Shown: piece by piece, positions 25,922 through 35,855 of the stretch
Layout of the letters: every line of letters starts with the position of its first letter
Position numbering within the stretch: the first letter of the stretch is position 1
DNA from: Foetidibacter luteolus
Lineage (GTDB): Bacteria > Bacteroidota > Bacteroidia > Chitinophagales > Chitinophagaceae
Length of the DNA stretch: 64,000 bases
Reading direction: 5' to 3'
Assembly (NCBI RefSeq): GCF_009650435.1
Contig: NZ_VVIP01000073.1
Span: 1-64,000, forward strand
The notes under the pieces: model-generated
Databases searched by the model: none
What the model saw: only the letters and a program-made list of their open reading frames with translations
What the model was told of the DNA's origin: nothing
Program-made: the position numbers and the translations under genes

Positions 25922-26419
25922 TTAAATTCTTTCCCAGCGCTGAAAACTGTAGTCATAAGCATGCTTTTCATCTTTAAAAAAATCCTGGTTGGCTTCAAGT
26001 GTAAACTTCATTTCGTCAATTTCCGGGAAAAAAGCATCGGCATGTTCAAAAACATGGTGTACACGGGTTATATAAATGGTGTTTGCAATGGCGATGGCTT
26101 CCCTGTAAATTTCGCCGCCCCCAATAACCATTAACTCCTTGTAATCCTGCTCTTTTGCTATAAAAATGGCATCGTTTAAATTGTTTACCACAACAACGCC
26201 ATTGCCGTTGAAGTTCTTCTGCCTGGTTATCACAACATTCAGCCTACCGTTAAGCGGTTTACTGTTTAGGGCTTCAAATGTTTTACGCCCCATAGCCACC
26301 GGCATAGCCCATGTAATGTTCTTAAAAAATTTCATATCGTTAGGCAAGGTCCATAACAGTTCCCCATTTTTTCCAATGGCATTATTTGTTGACGCGGCTA
26401 CGACTAAACTTATTTTCAT
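25922..26419 (-). CDS. folA: dihydrofolate reductase
   Basis: A 165-residue dihydrofolate reductase, normal length. It reduces dihydrofolate with NADPH. Family signatures: the opening ISLVVAASTNNAIGKNGELLW, LPNDMKFFKNIT with the catalytic acidic residue Asp28, VAMGRKTFEAL, LNVVITRQ and MVIGGGEIYREA. Cytoplasmic. Immediately upstream lies a 483-base gap; downstream on the strand is the O-methyltransferase-like gene. Confidence 0.96.
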   Translation of the reverse strand: MKISLVVAASTNNAIGKNGELLWTLPNDMKFFKNITWAMPVAMGRKTFEALNSKPLNGRLNVVITRQKNFNGNGVVVVNNLNDAIFIAKEQDYKELMVIGGGEIYREAIAIANTIYITRVHHVFEHADAFFPEIDEMKFTLEANQDFFKDEKHAYDYSFQRWERI

Positions 26420-26902
26420 TCAATGAAAATAGGGTATAGACTGGTAATACTAAAAAAGATATTTGGCTTCCGTTTTCCAGGGAGTGACGGCAGCTAAGGC
26501 AGCTATTTCACTTTGAGCGGAGCTGTGATGTAAAAAAATGTTGTACGCCGCCAACAACATAATTTATCCCGGATAACACCTGATTAAAGCCAGTTAATAA
26601 AAAGCATTCGTGATATTTTTCATTGGCTATTGACAAAATCTAAAAGGCGGAGTATTTTACAAACATCTTCCGGTAATACTGTAATAATCCAAGGGAGAAA
26701 GCCTCTCCTGTGAAATTTTAATTCTGTCTGATCTCCAACATCGAAAAGCCTGGAGGTTTTCTTAGCCTTCAGCAACCCGTTAACTGCACGCAGCATATTA
26801 TTTTGCTGTGTTCAGAAAGCTCCTGAAAAGCCTTTCGTTTAAACCATTGTACTAACCGCCTGCTGCATTTGTGCAAGCGGGTAAACTTTTAAACAAAAAC
26901 AC
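26420..26902. other. intergenic region, 483 bases, mostly featureless
   Basis: Holds the divergent promoters of folA and the large S74 protein. One small hairpin is seen (GAAAAGCCT/AGGTTTTC, 26743-26761), not followed by a T run. GGGAGAAAGCCTCTCC at about 26694 is another weak stem. No repeat of families A-F and no plausible gene. Confidence 0.5.
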
Positions 26903-29221
26903 ATGAAACCAACTTTATGCGCCGTGCTACTGTTGTTGCTAAACATTGCAGGCTTTGCGCAAGCTAATCAAACGCTTTCCAATTTAACAAGCCCAACCAA
27001 TATTAACCAGGCACTAATACCCAGTGCCAATAATGCGAGAGACCTGGGTACTTCCGCCAGAACATGGAGAAATTTTTACCTTGGTACAGGTCTTTATTTT
27101 GGAAGTAACCTTAGTTTGCATGCACCCGGTACGGACAATTTCTTTGCAGGCCGTAATGCGGGCAACCCCGCACTAACCGGGGCCTCCAACCTTGGTGTAG
27201 GTAATTACGCATTAGACAATATTACTACTGCCAATAATAATACCGGGGTAGGTTTCCGATCGCTTAATACCTTATCAACAGGTAATAATAACGCGGCTTT
27301 TGGTTTTAGAAGCCTCTACAGCAATACTACCGGCGCTGCTAATACCGCCGTAGGTTACCGGGCACTGTACGCTAACGCCGGCGGTTCTAACAGCACCGGT
27401 ATAGGGTATAACGCGTTGGCTGCCAGCAGAGGCTCCTACAACACCGCACTGGGTTCTGAGGCATTGCTGGCTAATACAACCGGCTTTTCTAACGTGGCTG
27501 TTGGTTTCAGGGCATTAAACAAGAATACAACAGGCGCTAACTCTGTTGCAGTTGGAGATTCTGCGCTTTACAACAACAACAACAATTATAAAAATGTAGC
27601 TGTAGGCAGCAAAGCTTTGTACTCTAATACCACAGGTTATTACAATGTAGCCGTGGGTTACCAGGCACTGTATTCCAATAATACCAGTGGTTACAATACG
27701 GCATTGGGTTACCAGGCCTTGTTTGCAACCACCGGCAGCGCTTACGATAATACGGGCACAGGTTTCCAGGCGCTGTACCGCACAACAAGCGGTTCAAGAA
27801 ATACCGCCAACGGTGTGTGGGCCCTGCTTAATAATACAACCGGCAGTAATAACAATGCTTTAGGCGTATATGCGCTGGAGCAAAATACATCTGGCAACGA
27901 TAATGATGCTATCGGCTTTTACTCCCAGTTTTATAACAGCAGCGGTTACAGCAACGCTTCCCTTGGTAGCCACAGCCTTTTTGCCAATACCACCGGGCAT
28001 AACCTGGTAGCCATTGGAGACTCTGCCCTCTACAGCCAAAGTGCCAATGTTAGCGGGTTTTACGTAAATACGGCTGTAGGCAGCAAAGCCTTGTACTCCA
28101 ACACCACCGGGTACTCTAATACAGCCATAGGTTTTAATTCGCTGAGGGCAAATACTACAGCGGCATATAACACTGGTGTAGGCGGATATTCACTTAACGC
28201 CAATACAGGTACGGGCAATACCGCTGTTGGCCTGTCCAGCCTTATCAATAACACTTCAGGCGGCTATAATGCAGCCCTGGGGTTATCCACTTTAACCAGC
28301 AATCAAACAGGGTTCTACTTAACGGCGTTGGGCACTTATGCAAATGTTAACGCAAATGGTTACAGCAATTCCACAGCGCTGGGCTACAATGCCATCATCA
28401 CAGCCAGCAACCAGGTAATGCTGGGTAATACTTCCGTAACGTCAGTAAGGGCTGCGGGAAGTTTTGTCATTTATTCTGATGGCAGGTATAAAAAAGACAT
28501 GAAAGAAAATGTTCCGGGGCTTGATTTTATTAAAGCTTTACGGCCGGTTACCTACCATTATGATGTACGCGGGCTGAATGAGAAGATTAAACCCCAGCAA
28601 TCAACATCCGCGTCAAGAACAGCAGGAGCTACGGCGGACGCATCGGCAGACCGCAAAAATGAAATGGAGGAAAAAGCAATAACTGAAAAAGAAAAGAAAC
28701 TGTACACAGGCTTTGTGGCACAGGAAGTAGAAGCGGCCGCTAAAAAACTCAACTATGATTTTAGTGGAGTTTACAAACCTGAAAGTGATAAGGATGTATA
28801 TGGCTTAAGCTACAGTGAGTTTGTTGTGCCGTTGGTAAAAGCCGTACAACAGTTAAGCGAACAAAATGATGCCAAAGACGAAAAAATTGCCGCCCTGGAA
28901 GCCCGGCTTGAAAAGCTGGAAGCATTGCTGGAGAAGAAAACCGCCACTGCTAACGTGACTGATGCAGATATTTCCCAGAACTCACCCAATCCTTTCAAAG
29001 GGAGCACACTTATTAATTACAACCTTCCTGCAAGGTTTTCTTCCGCACAGGTAGTAGTGTATGATGCCGCCGGAAAAACGCTTAAGCAAATCAGCATTTC
29101 AGGCCAGGGCCGGGGAATGTTGCGGCTGGACGGGTCATCGCTGGCGGCAGGGTCTTACAGTTATGCTTTGGTAGTAGATGGTAAATTGGTGGGCAGTAAA
29201 AAAATGCTGGTAGGCAGGTAA
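26903..29221 (+). CDS. secreted head-repeat protein with S74 intramolecular chaperone and T9SS sorting domain
   Basis: A 772-residue surface protein. Signal peptide to about residue 21 (LNIAGFAQ). Residues about 80-510 are 14- to 16-residue repeats of the NTAVGYRALYANTTG kind, as in trimeric YadA-like heads. A peptidase S74 domain follows: YSDGRYK supplies Ser525 and Lys530, the spacing of the self-cleaving Ser-Lys dyad in phage tail-spike chaperones. A coiled coil (about 645-690, ending in ARLEKLEALLEKK) and a T9SS type A sorting domain (NSPNPFKGST to the end) complete it. A T9SS signal downstream of a self-cleaving domain is odd and is discussed in the findings. Confidence 0.88.
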   Translation: MKPTLCAVLLLLLNIAGFAQANQTLSNLTSPTNINQALIPSANNARDLGTSARTWRNFYLGTGLYFGSNLSLHAPGTDNFFAGRNAGNPALTGASNLGVGNYALDNITTANNNTGVGFRSLNTLSTGNNNAAFGFRSLYSNTTGAANTAVGYRALYANAGGSNSTGIGYNALAASRGSYNTALGSEALLANTTGFSNVAVGFRALNKNTTGANSVAVGDSALYNNNNNYKNVAVGSKALYSNTTGYYNVAVGYQALYSNNTSGYNTALGYQALFATTGSAYDNTGTGFQALYRTTSGSRNTANGVWALLNNTTGSNNNALGVYALEQNTSGNDNDAIGFYSQFYNSSGYSNASLGSHSLFANTTGHNLVAIGDSALYSQSANVSGFYVNTAVGSKALYSNTTGYSNTAIGFNSLRANTTAAYNTGVGGYSLNANTGTGNTAVGLSSLINNTSGGYNAALGLSTLTSNQTGFYLTALGTYANVNANGYSNSTALGYNAIITASNQVMLGNTSVTSVRAAGSFVIYSDGRYKKDMKENVPGLDFIKALRPVTYHYDVRGLNEKIKPQQSTSASRTAGATADASADRKNEMEEKAITEKEKKLYTGFVAQEVEAAAKKLNYDFSGVYKPESDKDVYGLSYSEFVVPLVKAVQQLSEQNDAKDEKIAALEARLEKLEALLEKKTATANVTDADISQNSPNPFKGSTLINYNLPARFSSAQVVVYDAAGKTLKQISISGQGRGMLRLDGSSLAAGSYSYALVVDGKLVGSKKMLVGR

Positions 29222-29353
29222 AGACTGGTTAGTTTTATAGTATGGGACGCTATGCTGTAACCCGGTAGTGTACGAATGCCCGGTGCATGATAAAGTTGGT
29301 TGCTGCCGGGAAAACTGCTTTGGGATGTGTAGCCTGTAGCTGCCCATAGCGGT

Positions 29354-29413
29354 GGCGTACAAGAGTGCGACGCAAGGGACGCCCAATGGCAGTTCCTGCT
29401 GCCGGACCCATAA
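29354..29413 (-). repeat. interspersed repeat family B, copy 3 (partial)
   Basis: The core and right half of a minus-oriented copy: GTACAAGAGTGCGACGCAAG and AGTTCCTGCTGCCGGACCC. Its other end has decayed. Confidence 0.7.
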
Positions 29414-29421
29414 AAACAGTA

Positions 29422-29461
29422 TTCATACAAAACGCCGCTTTATAGCGGCGTTTTGTATGAA
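29422..29461. terminator. bidirectional terminator between two convergent T9SS cargo genes
   Basis: Perfect 18-base arms: TTCATACAAAACGCCGCT (29422-29439) and its complement (29444-29461), loop TTAT. The stem has AT-rich outer and GC-rich inner halves, so each strand ends in a T-rich tract. It lies 8 bases from the stop of the minus-strand gene. Confidence 0.88.
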
Positions 29462-29469
29462 GGTTCAAT

Positions 29470-32400
29470 TTAGTTTTTTAGCAACTTAAGCATGCGGTTA
29501 TCTTTACCGCTGTTGATTAGTTGTACCATGTAAATGCCATTTGGAAGAGTGCTGATATTACATTCGTGTATCTGGCTGCCTGGCAGTAACGTTTTACTGA
29601 TGCAGGTTTGGCCTGCCGCATTAATAACCCTTATTGCTTTGAGCGGCTGGTTGCTGTACACTTTAACAAGTGTTTGCCCAGCCGTTACATTGGGGGTTAC
29701 TGATACCTGCCATGCGCCGGTAAAACGCAAATGCCTGGTTTGGCTGTAAATACTTACGCCGTTGGCGCCAGTGTGCCTGATGCGGTAAAAGTTACTGCCT
29801 GCAAGCGGTGTGTTATCTGTAAAGTTGTAGCTATTGTTACCATTGCCTGCATGTGTTTTAACGGTACCCGCTGCTGCCCAGTTGAAAGCATCGGCACTTT
29901 TTTCAACAGTAAAAATCTCATTGCTTGTTTCTCCTGTTGCTGCCCAGGTTAGAAGTGCCCTGCTGCCAATTTGCTGTGCGGAAAGATCTATGTGTTTTAC
30001 TGCAAGCACCGCTGAACCCCACCAAACTGTATAAGTAACCTCGGGGGATTTTAACCCGGCCCAGTCTTTTACAGCATAGTTAAAACTGAAACCGGAATTG
30101 CCGTTTTGGTTAAACGTAACGGTGAGCAATGCAGGGTTATAGTTTGCAATGGTAAGCGGCCCGTTTATTTGCACGCCATTATACGAAAGCTGGTTTCCGT
30201 TCATATAGTTAAAGCCTGTAATTACAAATGTAGCACCCTGGCCCAGGCTGCCTTCTTCCGGGTCATTGCCATCCAGCGGAAACATGTTGCGGTAACTGCC
30301 GTCCATTGGATAGGTGCCGCCACGGGTAGGTACGGGGCTTATTTCGTAAGTAAAAGAAGTGGCTTCAGGAAAACGGTCAATACCAAAATTTGCATCGGTA
30401 ACATTTGTGCCAGCAAGTGTGGCAGACAAAATACCATCTGCCGTGCCATCGCTGCCGGTACCTGTACCATTCTTTTCGCCGGTGTTGCCCCAGTTAACCG
30501 GAAGGGATGGGGTGGTGCTGCCGCCGGAGCTTTGATGTAAAACGATACTGTAAGTGCCATTGGGAATGTTTACAAAACTGTATGTGCCGGGTGCTGTAAC
30601 CTGCACTGTACTGGTTATAACACCTGACTGTACCAGGCTGGCGTACAGTGGCTGGCTGCCTGGTATGCTGGCGTCTATATCATTTCCATTAACAGGGCTG
30701 CCATCAACTGTACTGTTTGCAAGGCCGCTGGTATCGTTAAAAACATTGCCGCTTATTTGAGAACATGCCTGCTGAAAACTGTGAAAAAACAGCCTGTTGG
30801 CATTTGAATTGACCGTAGCGCCGGCTGTTACCCCAAATACAAAATCAGCATTGCTGTAACTGCTTTTAACAGCCGCAAGACGATAGGCAGGATCTGTGGA
30901 AGGAACAGATGCGGCCGGGATGGTTTTTGGCCTGTAATAAGTATACCCACTACCGGGCCCGCCGGAAACAAAACCACTGTTTTGCAGGCTGCTGCCTAAT
31001 TGTACAGATGAAGGTGCAAAGCTGGTAGCGTAGCCAGCCACATCTACATAAGATGATGATCCGGTGCCATCAATATCAGGAATAGTTAAGGATATATTGG
31101 AAAGAGTTACCGGAGTGCCATCGGGGTTAGAACTTGTGGCAGAGCCTGACTGCACAAATTTAATATTGTACACTACATAAGGATTTTCATCCGGCCTGAT
31201 TCCACTTAGTGAAAGGTTGCCGTTTCCATTAACAGAGTTATCTACTATTAAGGAGCCCGTGGGTACATTTTCTGCAGTAATAGTTATTACAGCATCGTAC
31301 CAGGCGTTGTTGGTAAAAATGGCATTCTCTTTCAGCAGTTTGTCGCCAGCCTTCAGGTCGGTAATTGTACCTGTAGCCGTTAATAATACCAGTTTGTTGG
31401 TGCTTCCCTGTATGCTTCCGCAGTTATTATCAACCAGGGTAACGGTAACGGCGCCTGTATTGGATGATTCCTTGCCTGCATTATCAACCGCTTTAAATGG
31501 TATTGTAACCGTAGTGGGGCCATCTGCCGTTGGGTCAACAGAAATTATTTCTGTTGGCCTGCCGGTTTCATCAGCCGCTACGGTTACCCCGCCTGCGGGA
31601 AAGCTGACATAGCCTGGGCCATAGGTGGTAAACCCAATTTTGATGCTGCTGGCCCCGGTGGGAATGGCTGTAATACGTATGGATGTTACAATACCCGGTG
31701 CAACATCTGTACTGGCTGCTGTATTGCTAAAGGCATTGGGCGGAATGACTACCTGGTTAACGCCATTGGGATTGCCCACCGTAACTGTACCGCTGCCCGC
31801 CGTAGGCAACTCTTCAATACCAAAGTTGGCATTAATGAGATTGCCTGTAACAAGGCCCAGCGGCAGGTAGCCGTCCGCACTTCCATCACTGCCGTTGCCA
31901 GTACCCAGAAATTCACCCACGCTGGCAAAATTTGAAGGCAACATTAGCGGGGGTATTAATGCGCCAACCGTAGCGGTTGCGGTGGTAACAAAAACCGCGT
32001 AGCTTGCGCCTTGCACCACGCCTGTATTGAAAAGATAGGCGCCATCAGCGCCAACATCGGCAACCGCCGTTACCTGGCTTGAGTTTGTATTGAAAAGCAC
32101 AGCTTTAAGGCCACTGCCGCTGTAAACGTTTCCATCAACCCTGCTGTCCGTAAGCCCGTCTTCATCATTATAAACTGTACCCTGTATGGTTACCAGTAAT
32201 ATGTTGGCTGAAAATTCGCTGGTGCTGCCCGTGTTGGTGGTAGCAGTGTTGGTAATATAAGAACTGCCTTTAACAAGCCCCTTGCCTGTAACATCTATGG
32301 TTCCGCTGAAAAGGCCGTTGGCATTGGCTGTTAGGGTACCCAGGTATGTTTGGCCTTCGCCGTGGGCTGAGTTTAGCCCATCGCCACTGATTACCTGCCC

Positions 32401-34182
32401 GCTTTGGTCTGCCGGGCTGTTGTTGGAAGTAAAAAATTCTATGGTGGCATTGGCAAACAAGGCGTTGCCTGCGGAATTGTTTCCTACATATCCTTCAAGG
32501 TAAAGTGTGTTGCCGGCAAGAGAGTCAACCGTAAGGATGCCGTAATCTGCCAAGCGGTTGGCATTGCTGGCGGAGGGTGTGCTTAATGCGCCATCGTTGG
32601 GGGTTACAAACCAATCGCTGTTGGATGAGCCCAGGTTAATGCCCAGCAGGTAGTTATTGTATATGGTGTTTTGTGTAAATGTATTATCGAACACGAGGCC
32701 TCTGCTGCCGGTAGGGAACAGGTTGATGCCGCCTCCGGAAGTACTGTTGGCAATAATGTTTTTACTAATGGTATTCTTATAAACGGAAGTGTCTGTTGCG
32801 GAAAGCGTACCGCCGCTATACAGCAGGATGCCGGTGTTATTGCCCGAAGCGGTTATCCCATCGGCCAACAGGCCGATATAGTTACCTGTAACAAGGTTGT
32901 TTTTGCTGGTGGCAACCGGGTTGCCATTAAACTTTTCCCCGCTTATATTAATACCTGTGCCTGCATTTTCCCGGGTGTTTACAATTATGTTGCGTTGGGA
33001 TGCGTTGGTTGATGAACCTATGGTGTTGGATGTTGTGCCCGATAAAAGGATGCCCCCGCCATTGGCCAGGTTGGCGCCGGTACCGGTGCCGGTAATATCC
33101 GTGCCGATATAGTTGCCGTATATAACATTGTTGCCGGCCAGCCTGTTAACATCGTAATTGGTACCGATGGGGTAGTACACATTAACGCCGGTATTGTTAT
33201 AATAGTTGCCACCTTGCTGGTTGGCAAAAATAACAATGGCATAGCGGCGCATGCCGGCTATTATGTTGCGCTCAAGTGCATCGGAAACGCCATTACCATC
33301 TGTTCCAATCCTGAAGCCGGTGCAGTTAACAAGGGCTATGCCGTAGTTCTGCTGGCCGCTGGTGGTAAAGGTTTGCAGGGGTGTTACGCCATCTTTTCTA
33401 AGCCCGATGGTGTTACCAGCAATAATGAAATTGTCGCAGAAAAAAATGCGCAATGGTTCTACAGTGCCATAAGTAGAGGCCTGTGTTGCATGGGCAAACA
33501 GGTTGCCCTCATTGGCATCATTAATGCCATTTCCATCTGTGCCAATTACCCAGCCCTGCAGGTTTGAAACGCTGCCGGAAATTTTGCCAAACGCTGAAAT
33601 TATATATCCGCTGCCGGTGGTGGTATTGCCTGTGGCATCTGTGTTAAAATAGTTGCCCCATATTTTAACGCCGCTTACAGTAGTGCCTTGTGGGGCATAC
33701 GAGCCTATACCGCCGCTGCTGTCTGTGGTGGCAAACGCCAAGCCGCATATTTCTGTATTGCTTGCCTGTATATCAAAAAAATCAGCAATGGGAGAAGCAG
33801 GTGATCCAATAAGTTGGATAGTTAAGGTTCTTGATGCAATAGGGCCTTGCAGGGCGCCGGTTTGGCTGTAACCGTTTATGGTCATTTGCCTGGTAATTAT
33901 GGGCAGCGCAGAATTTAGAGTGATGGTTTTTACGCCGGTGCCGGAAATGCCGAAGTTGATGGTATGCGGCGCTGAGGTATTGGCATTAGCCTGTGTAATG
34001 CAGTAACGCAATGTGCCGGAAGTACCACTGCCGGTGTTTGCATCTGAGGTGGAGTTAACTGTGTAGTTGGTGGCATGGCCTGCTAAGGGCAATAACATTA
34101 CAGCCAGCAACTGTACAAGTATAAAAAAGGAAATAAGTAAAGGGTTGCTCTTTTGTTTAATAAAAGGGTAGATGAACTTCAT
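29470..34182 (-). CDS. large secreted beta-helix protein with T9SS C-terminal domain
   Basis: A 1570-residue surface protein. A signal peptide ends near ATNYTVNS. The N-terminal third (about 40-560) is a right-handed parallel beta-helix with NNVIYGNYIGTD-type repeats, related to CSLREA/polymorphic outer-membrane repeat proteins. From about 650 come SdrD B-like domains with VYNDEDGLTDS and NVFNDTSGLANSTVDG starts, then immunoglobulin-like regions, and a T9SS type A sorting domain closes the protein (ITPNV-like SVTPNVTAGQT to MLKLLKN). It is exported through the outer membrane by T9SS and probably attached to the surface or released. No catalytic motif seen. Confidence 0.88.
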   Translation of the reverse strand: MKFIYPFIKQKSNPLLISFFILVQLLAVMLLPLAGHATNYTVNSTSDANTGSGTSGTLRYCITQANANTSAPHTINFGISGTGVKTITLNSALPIITRQMTINGYSQTGALQGPIASRTLTIQLIGSPASPIADFFDIQASNTEICGLAFATTDSSGGIGSYAPQGTTVSGVKIWGNYFNTDATGNTTTGSGYIISAFGKISGSVSNLQGWVIGTDGNGINDANEGNLFAHATQASTYGTVEPLRIFFCDNFIIAGNTIGLRKDGVTPLQTFTTSGQQNYGIALVNCTGFRIGTDGNGVSDALERNIIAGMRRYAIVIFANQQGGNYYNNTGVNVYYPIGTNYDVNRLAGNNVIYGNYIGTDITGTGTGANLANGGGILLSGTTSNTIGSSTNASQRNIIVNTRENAGTGINISGEKFNGNPVATSKNNLVTGNYIGLLADGITASGNNTGILLYSGGTLSATDTSVYKNTISKNIIANSTSGGGINLFPTGSRGLVFDNTFTQNTIYNNYLLGINLGSSNSDWFVTPNDGALSTPSASNANRLADYGILTVDSLAGNTLYLEGYVGNNSAGNALFANATIEFFTSNNSPADQSGQVISGDGLNSAHGEGQTYLGTLTANANGLFSGTIDVTGKGLVKGSSYITNTATTNTGSTSEFSANILLVTIQGTVYNDEDGLTDSRVDGNVYSGSGLKAVLFNTNSSQVTAVADVGADGAYLFNTGVVQGASYAVFVTTATATVGALIPPLMLPSNFASVGEFLGTGNGSDGSADGYLPLGLVTGNLINANFGIEELPTAGSGTVTVGNPNGVNQVVIPPNAFSNTAASTDVAPGIVTSIRITAIPTGASSIKIGFTTYGPGYVSFPAGGVTVAADETGRPTEIISVDPTADGPTTVTIPFKAVDNAGKESSNTGAVTVTLVDNNCGSIQGSTNKLVLLTATGTITDLKAGDKLLKENAIFTNNAWYDAVITITAENVPTGSLIVDNSVNGNGNLSLSGIRPDENPYVVYNIKFVQSGSATSSNPDGTPVTLSNISLTIPDIDGTGSSSYVDVAGYATSFAPSSVQLGSSLQNSGFVSGGPGSGYTYYRPKTIPAASVPSTDPAYRLAAVKSSYSNADFVFGVTAGATVNSNANRLFFHSFQQACSQISGNVFNDTSGLANSTVDGSPVNGNDIDASIPGSQPLYASLVQSGVITSTVQVTAPGTYSFVNIPNGTYSIVLHQSSGGSTTPSLPVNWGNTGEKNGTGTGSDGTADGILSATLAGTNVTDANFGIDRFPEATSFTYEISPVPTRGGTYPMDGSYRNMFPLDGNDPEEGSLGQGATFVITGFNYMNGNQLSYNGVQINGPLTIANYNPALLTVTFNQNGNSGFSFNYAVKDWAGLKSPEVTYTVWWGSAVLAVKHIDLSAQQIGSRALLTWAATGETSNEIFTVEKSADAFNWAAAGTVKTHAGNGNNSYNFTDNTPLAGSNFYRIRHTGANGVSIYSQTRHLRFTGAWQVSVTPNVTAGQTLVKVYSNQPLKAIRVINAAGQTCISKTLLPGSQIHECNISTLPNGIYMVQLINSGKDNRMLKLLKN

Positions 34183-34814
34183 AAAGTATTGATTAGGTGG
34201 TAAATTGAATGTGCCGGTATGATAAAAGAGTGTGGCTATGCTGGAGGCGGGTTTGCGGTGCCTGACCGTATTGTAATGTTTGACAGAAAAGGCGCTAAGG
34301 TTATTGCATAGCAGTGGCTGCCGGTAAAAACGAGTATTTTAGCTTTCATAGTGAAACGGATGCTTGTTAAGGTTTACTCCTGTTTAAATTAGATAATAAG
34401 CTATTGTATTGCCTAATGCTTACAGCATTGCAATTCAGCAACAGCAACAACTACTGCTTCAGATAAACCTTTTACAATTTGGTAGTAGCGTTAACGCCTG
34501 CATGTGGGGATGGCGGCGTACAGATTGTTTTAGCCTGCTATAAACTTACCTGGTGTTTATAGTGGCTGAACGCGGTAAAAATAGGGAAATATTAAAAGCT
34601 AAACATTTGTCAGGTATTTTATTTTGTGGAATTATGCTCACACACTAAATGGCTGAGACCAGTAAAAACGTAATTCGTTGTTGTGCCCGGTTGATATAAC
34701 CGGTTATAAGAAACCTTAAACCTGGCGCTAAAAGCGCCCCTGCTTGTCATAAATGCTGCCCATGCAACCTGTATGTTTCATATAGTTTTACAGTACCTAA
34801 TCAATGCTGTAAAC
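34183..34814. other. intergenic region, 632 bases, no gene seen
   Basis: Divergent control region of the beta-helix protein and the ArsR gene. AT-rich, with no member of the repeat families, no convincing hairpin and no open frame that looks like a gene. Confidence 0.5.
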
Positions 34815-35114
34815 ATGCAGAGAGATGTGTTCCAGGCTATAGCAGACCCAACAAGAAGGAAGATAATCAGCATGATTGCTGAGCAGCCGATGAATATAAA
34901 CACTTTGTCCGCAGGTTTTACCATAAGCCGGGCCGCTGTGTACAAGCATATCAAAATATTAAGGGAAAGCGGCCTTTTGGTAGTGCGGCCCCGTGGCCGT
35001 GAAAGATATTGCGTGGCACGCCTTGATAAGCTGGAACCGGTACTGGATTGGCTGCACCAGTATGCGAAAGTTAATGCTTTGCAGCCCGGGGTTTGCAAAA
35101 CGGAAACAGCGTGA
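34815..35114 (+). CDS. ArsR-family winged-helix repressor
   Basis: A 99-residue ArsR/SmtB-type winged-helix regulator of the metal-independent group paired with SRPBCC proteins. MQRDVFQAIADPTRRKIISMI is the usual family opening, so the start is moved 42 bases inside the longest frame. The recognition helix region is SRAAVYKHIKILRESGLL; the wing contains RPRGRERYC. No Cys-metal motif in helix 3. It lies 95 bases upstream of the SRPBCC gene, the same pairing as at 62.4-63.2 kb. No palindrome equivalent to that operon's operator is found upstream. Confidence 0.88.
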   Translation: MQRDVFQAIADPTRRKIISMIAEQPMNINTLSAGFTISRAAVYKHIKILRESGLLVVRPRGRERYCVARLDKLEPVLDWLHQYAKVNALQPGVCKTETA

Positions 35115-35208
35115 GTAAAGGTATTGCCGAGTTTTCGAACTATCAATCTCTCACTTTTAAGAAAACAGCATAGATTGCTTATTAGCTATTTAAACTATAC
35201 CTGTAATT

Positions 35209-35745
35209 ATGAAAAAAGTACTTAAAGTAATTGGCATCATTGTTCTTGCCCTGATCATATTCGTATTAATCGCGGGATTATTTGTTTCCAAAGATTATCA
35301 CCTTGAAAAAAACATTACCATTAATGCGCCACGCGAAAAAGTTTGGGGCCTTGTTAACTCATTTGAACAAATGGACAAATGGAACCCCTGGAAAGACCCC
35401 GACCCCAATATACAGATCTCCTACGAAGGGCAACAGGGTACAGTTGGCTCAGTGTATAAGTGGGAGGGCAACAACGATGTAGGTGCCGGTAATCAAACCT
35501 TTACCAAGCTGGAACCCATGAGCCGTACAGAATCCCACATTAATTTTATTAAGCCCTTTAAAGGCGAAGCCGATGTGTTTCTTCAACTGGATGAAGTAAG
35601 TGGCGGCACTAAAGTAAACTGGGGCTTTGATACCAGGTACAGCTATCCCATGAACACCATGCTGCTTTTTATTGATATGGATAAAATGATGGGAGAGAAG
35701 TATGATACCGGTTTGGCAAGGTTAAAAAAACTGGCGGAGCAATAA
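35209..35745 (+). CDS. membrane-anchored SRPBCC (START-like) protein
   Basis: A 178-residue SRPBCC/polyketide-cyclase-like protein. An N-terminal transmembrane helix (LKVIGIIVLALIIFVLIAGL) is followed by the helix-grip fold from about residue 30: NITINAPREKVWGLV, MDKWNPWKDPDP and a final helix MMGEKYDTGLARLKKL. The fold binds hydrophobic ligands in a deep cavity; the ligand is unknown. It is probably controlled by the ArsR encoded just upstream. Confidence 0.87.
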   Translation: MKKVLKVIGIIVLALIIFVLIAGLFVSKDYHLEKNITINAPREKVWGLVNSFEQMDKWNPWKDPDPNIQISYEGQQGTVGSVYKWEGNNDVGAGNQTFTKLEPMSRTESHINFIKPFKGEADVFLQLDEVSGGTKVNWGFDTRYSYPMNTMLLFIDMDKMMGEKYDTGLARLKKLAEQ

Positions 35746-35855
35746 TTACAGTCAATAAATACATTCTGCAAGCGCAGGGATAACCGCAAAAAACAACATT
35801 CATCCGTTTATGTAACCGCGGGTAAACAGCCGTTGTTCATCACGTATTATGGGTT

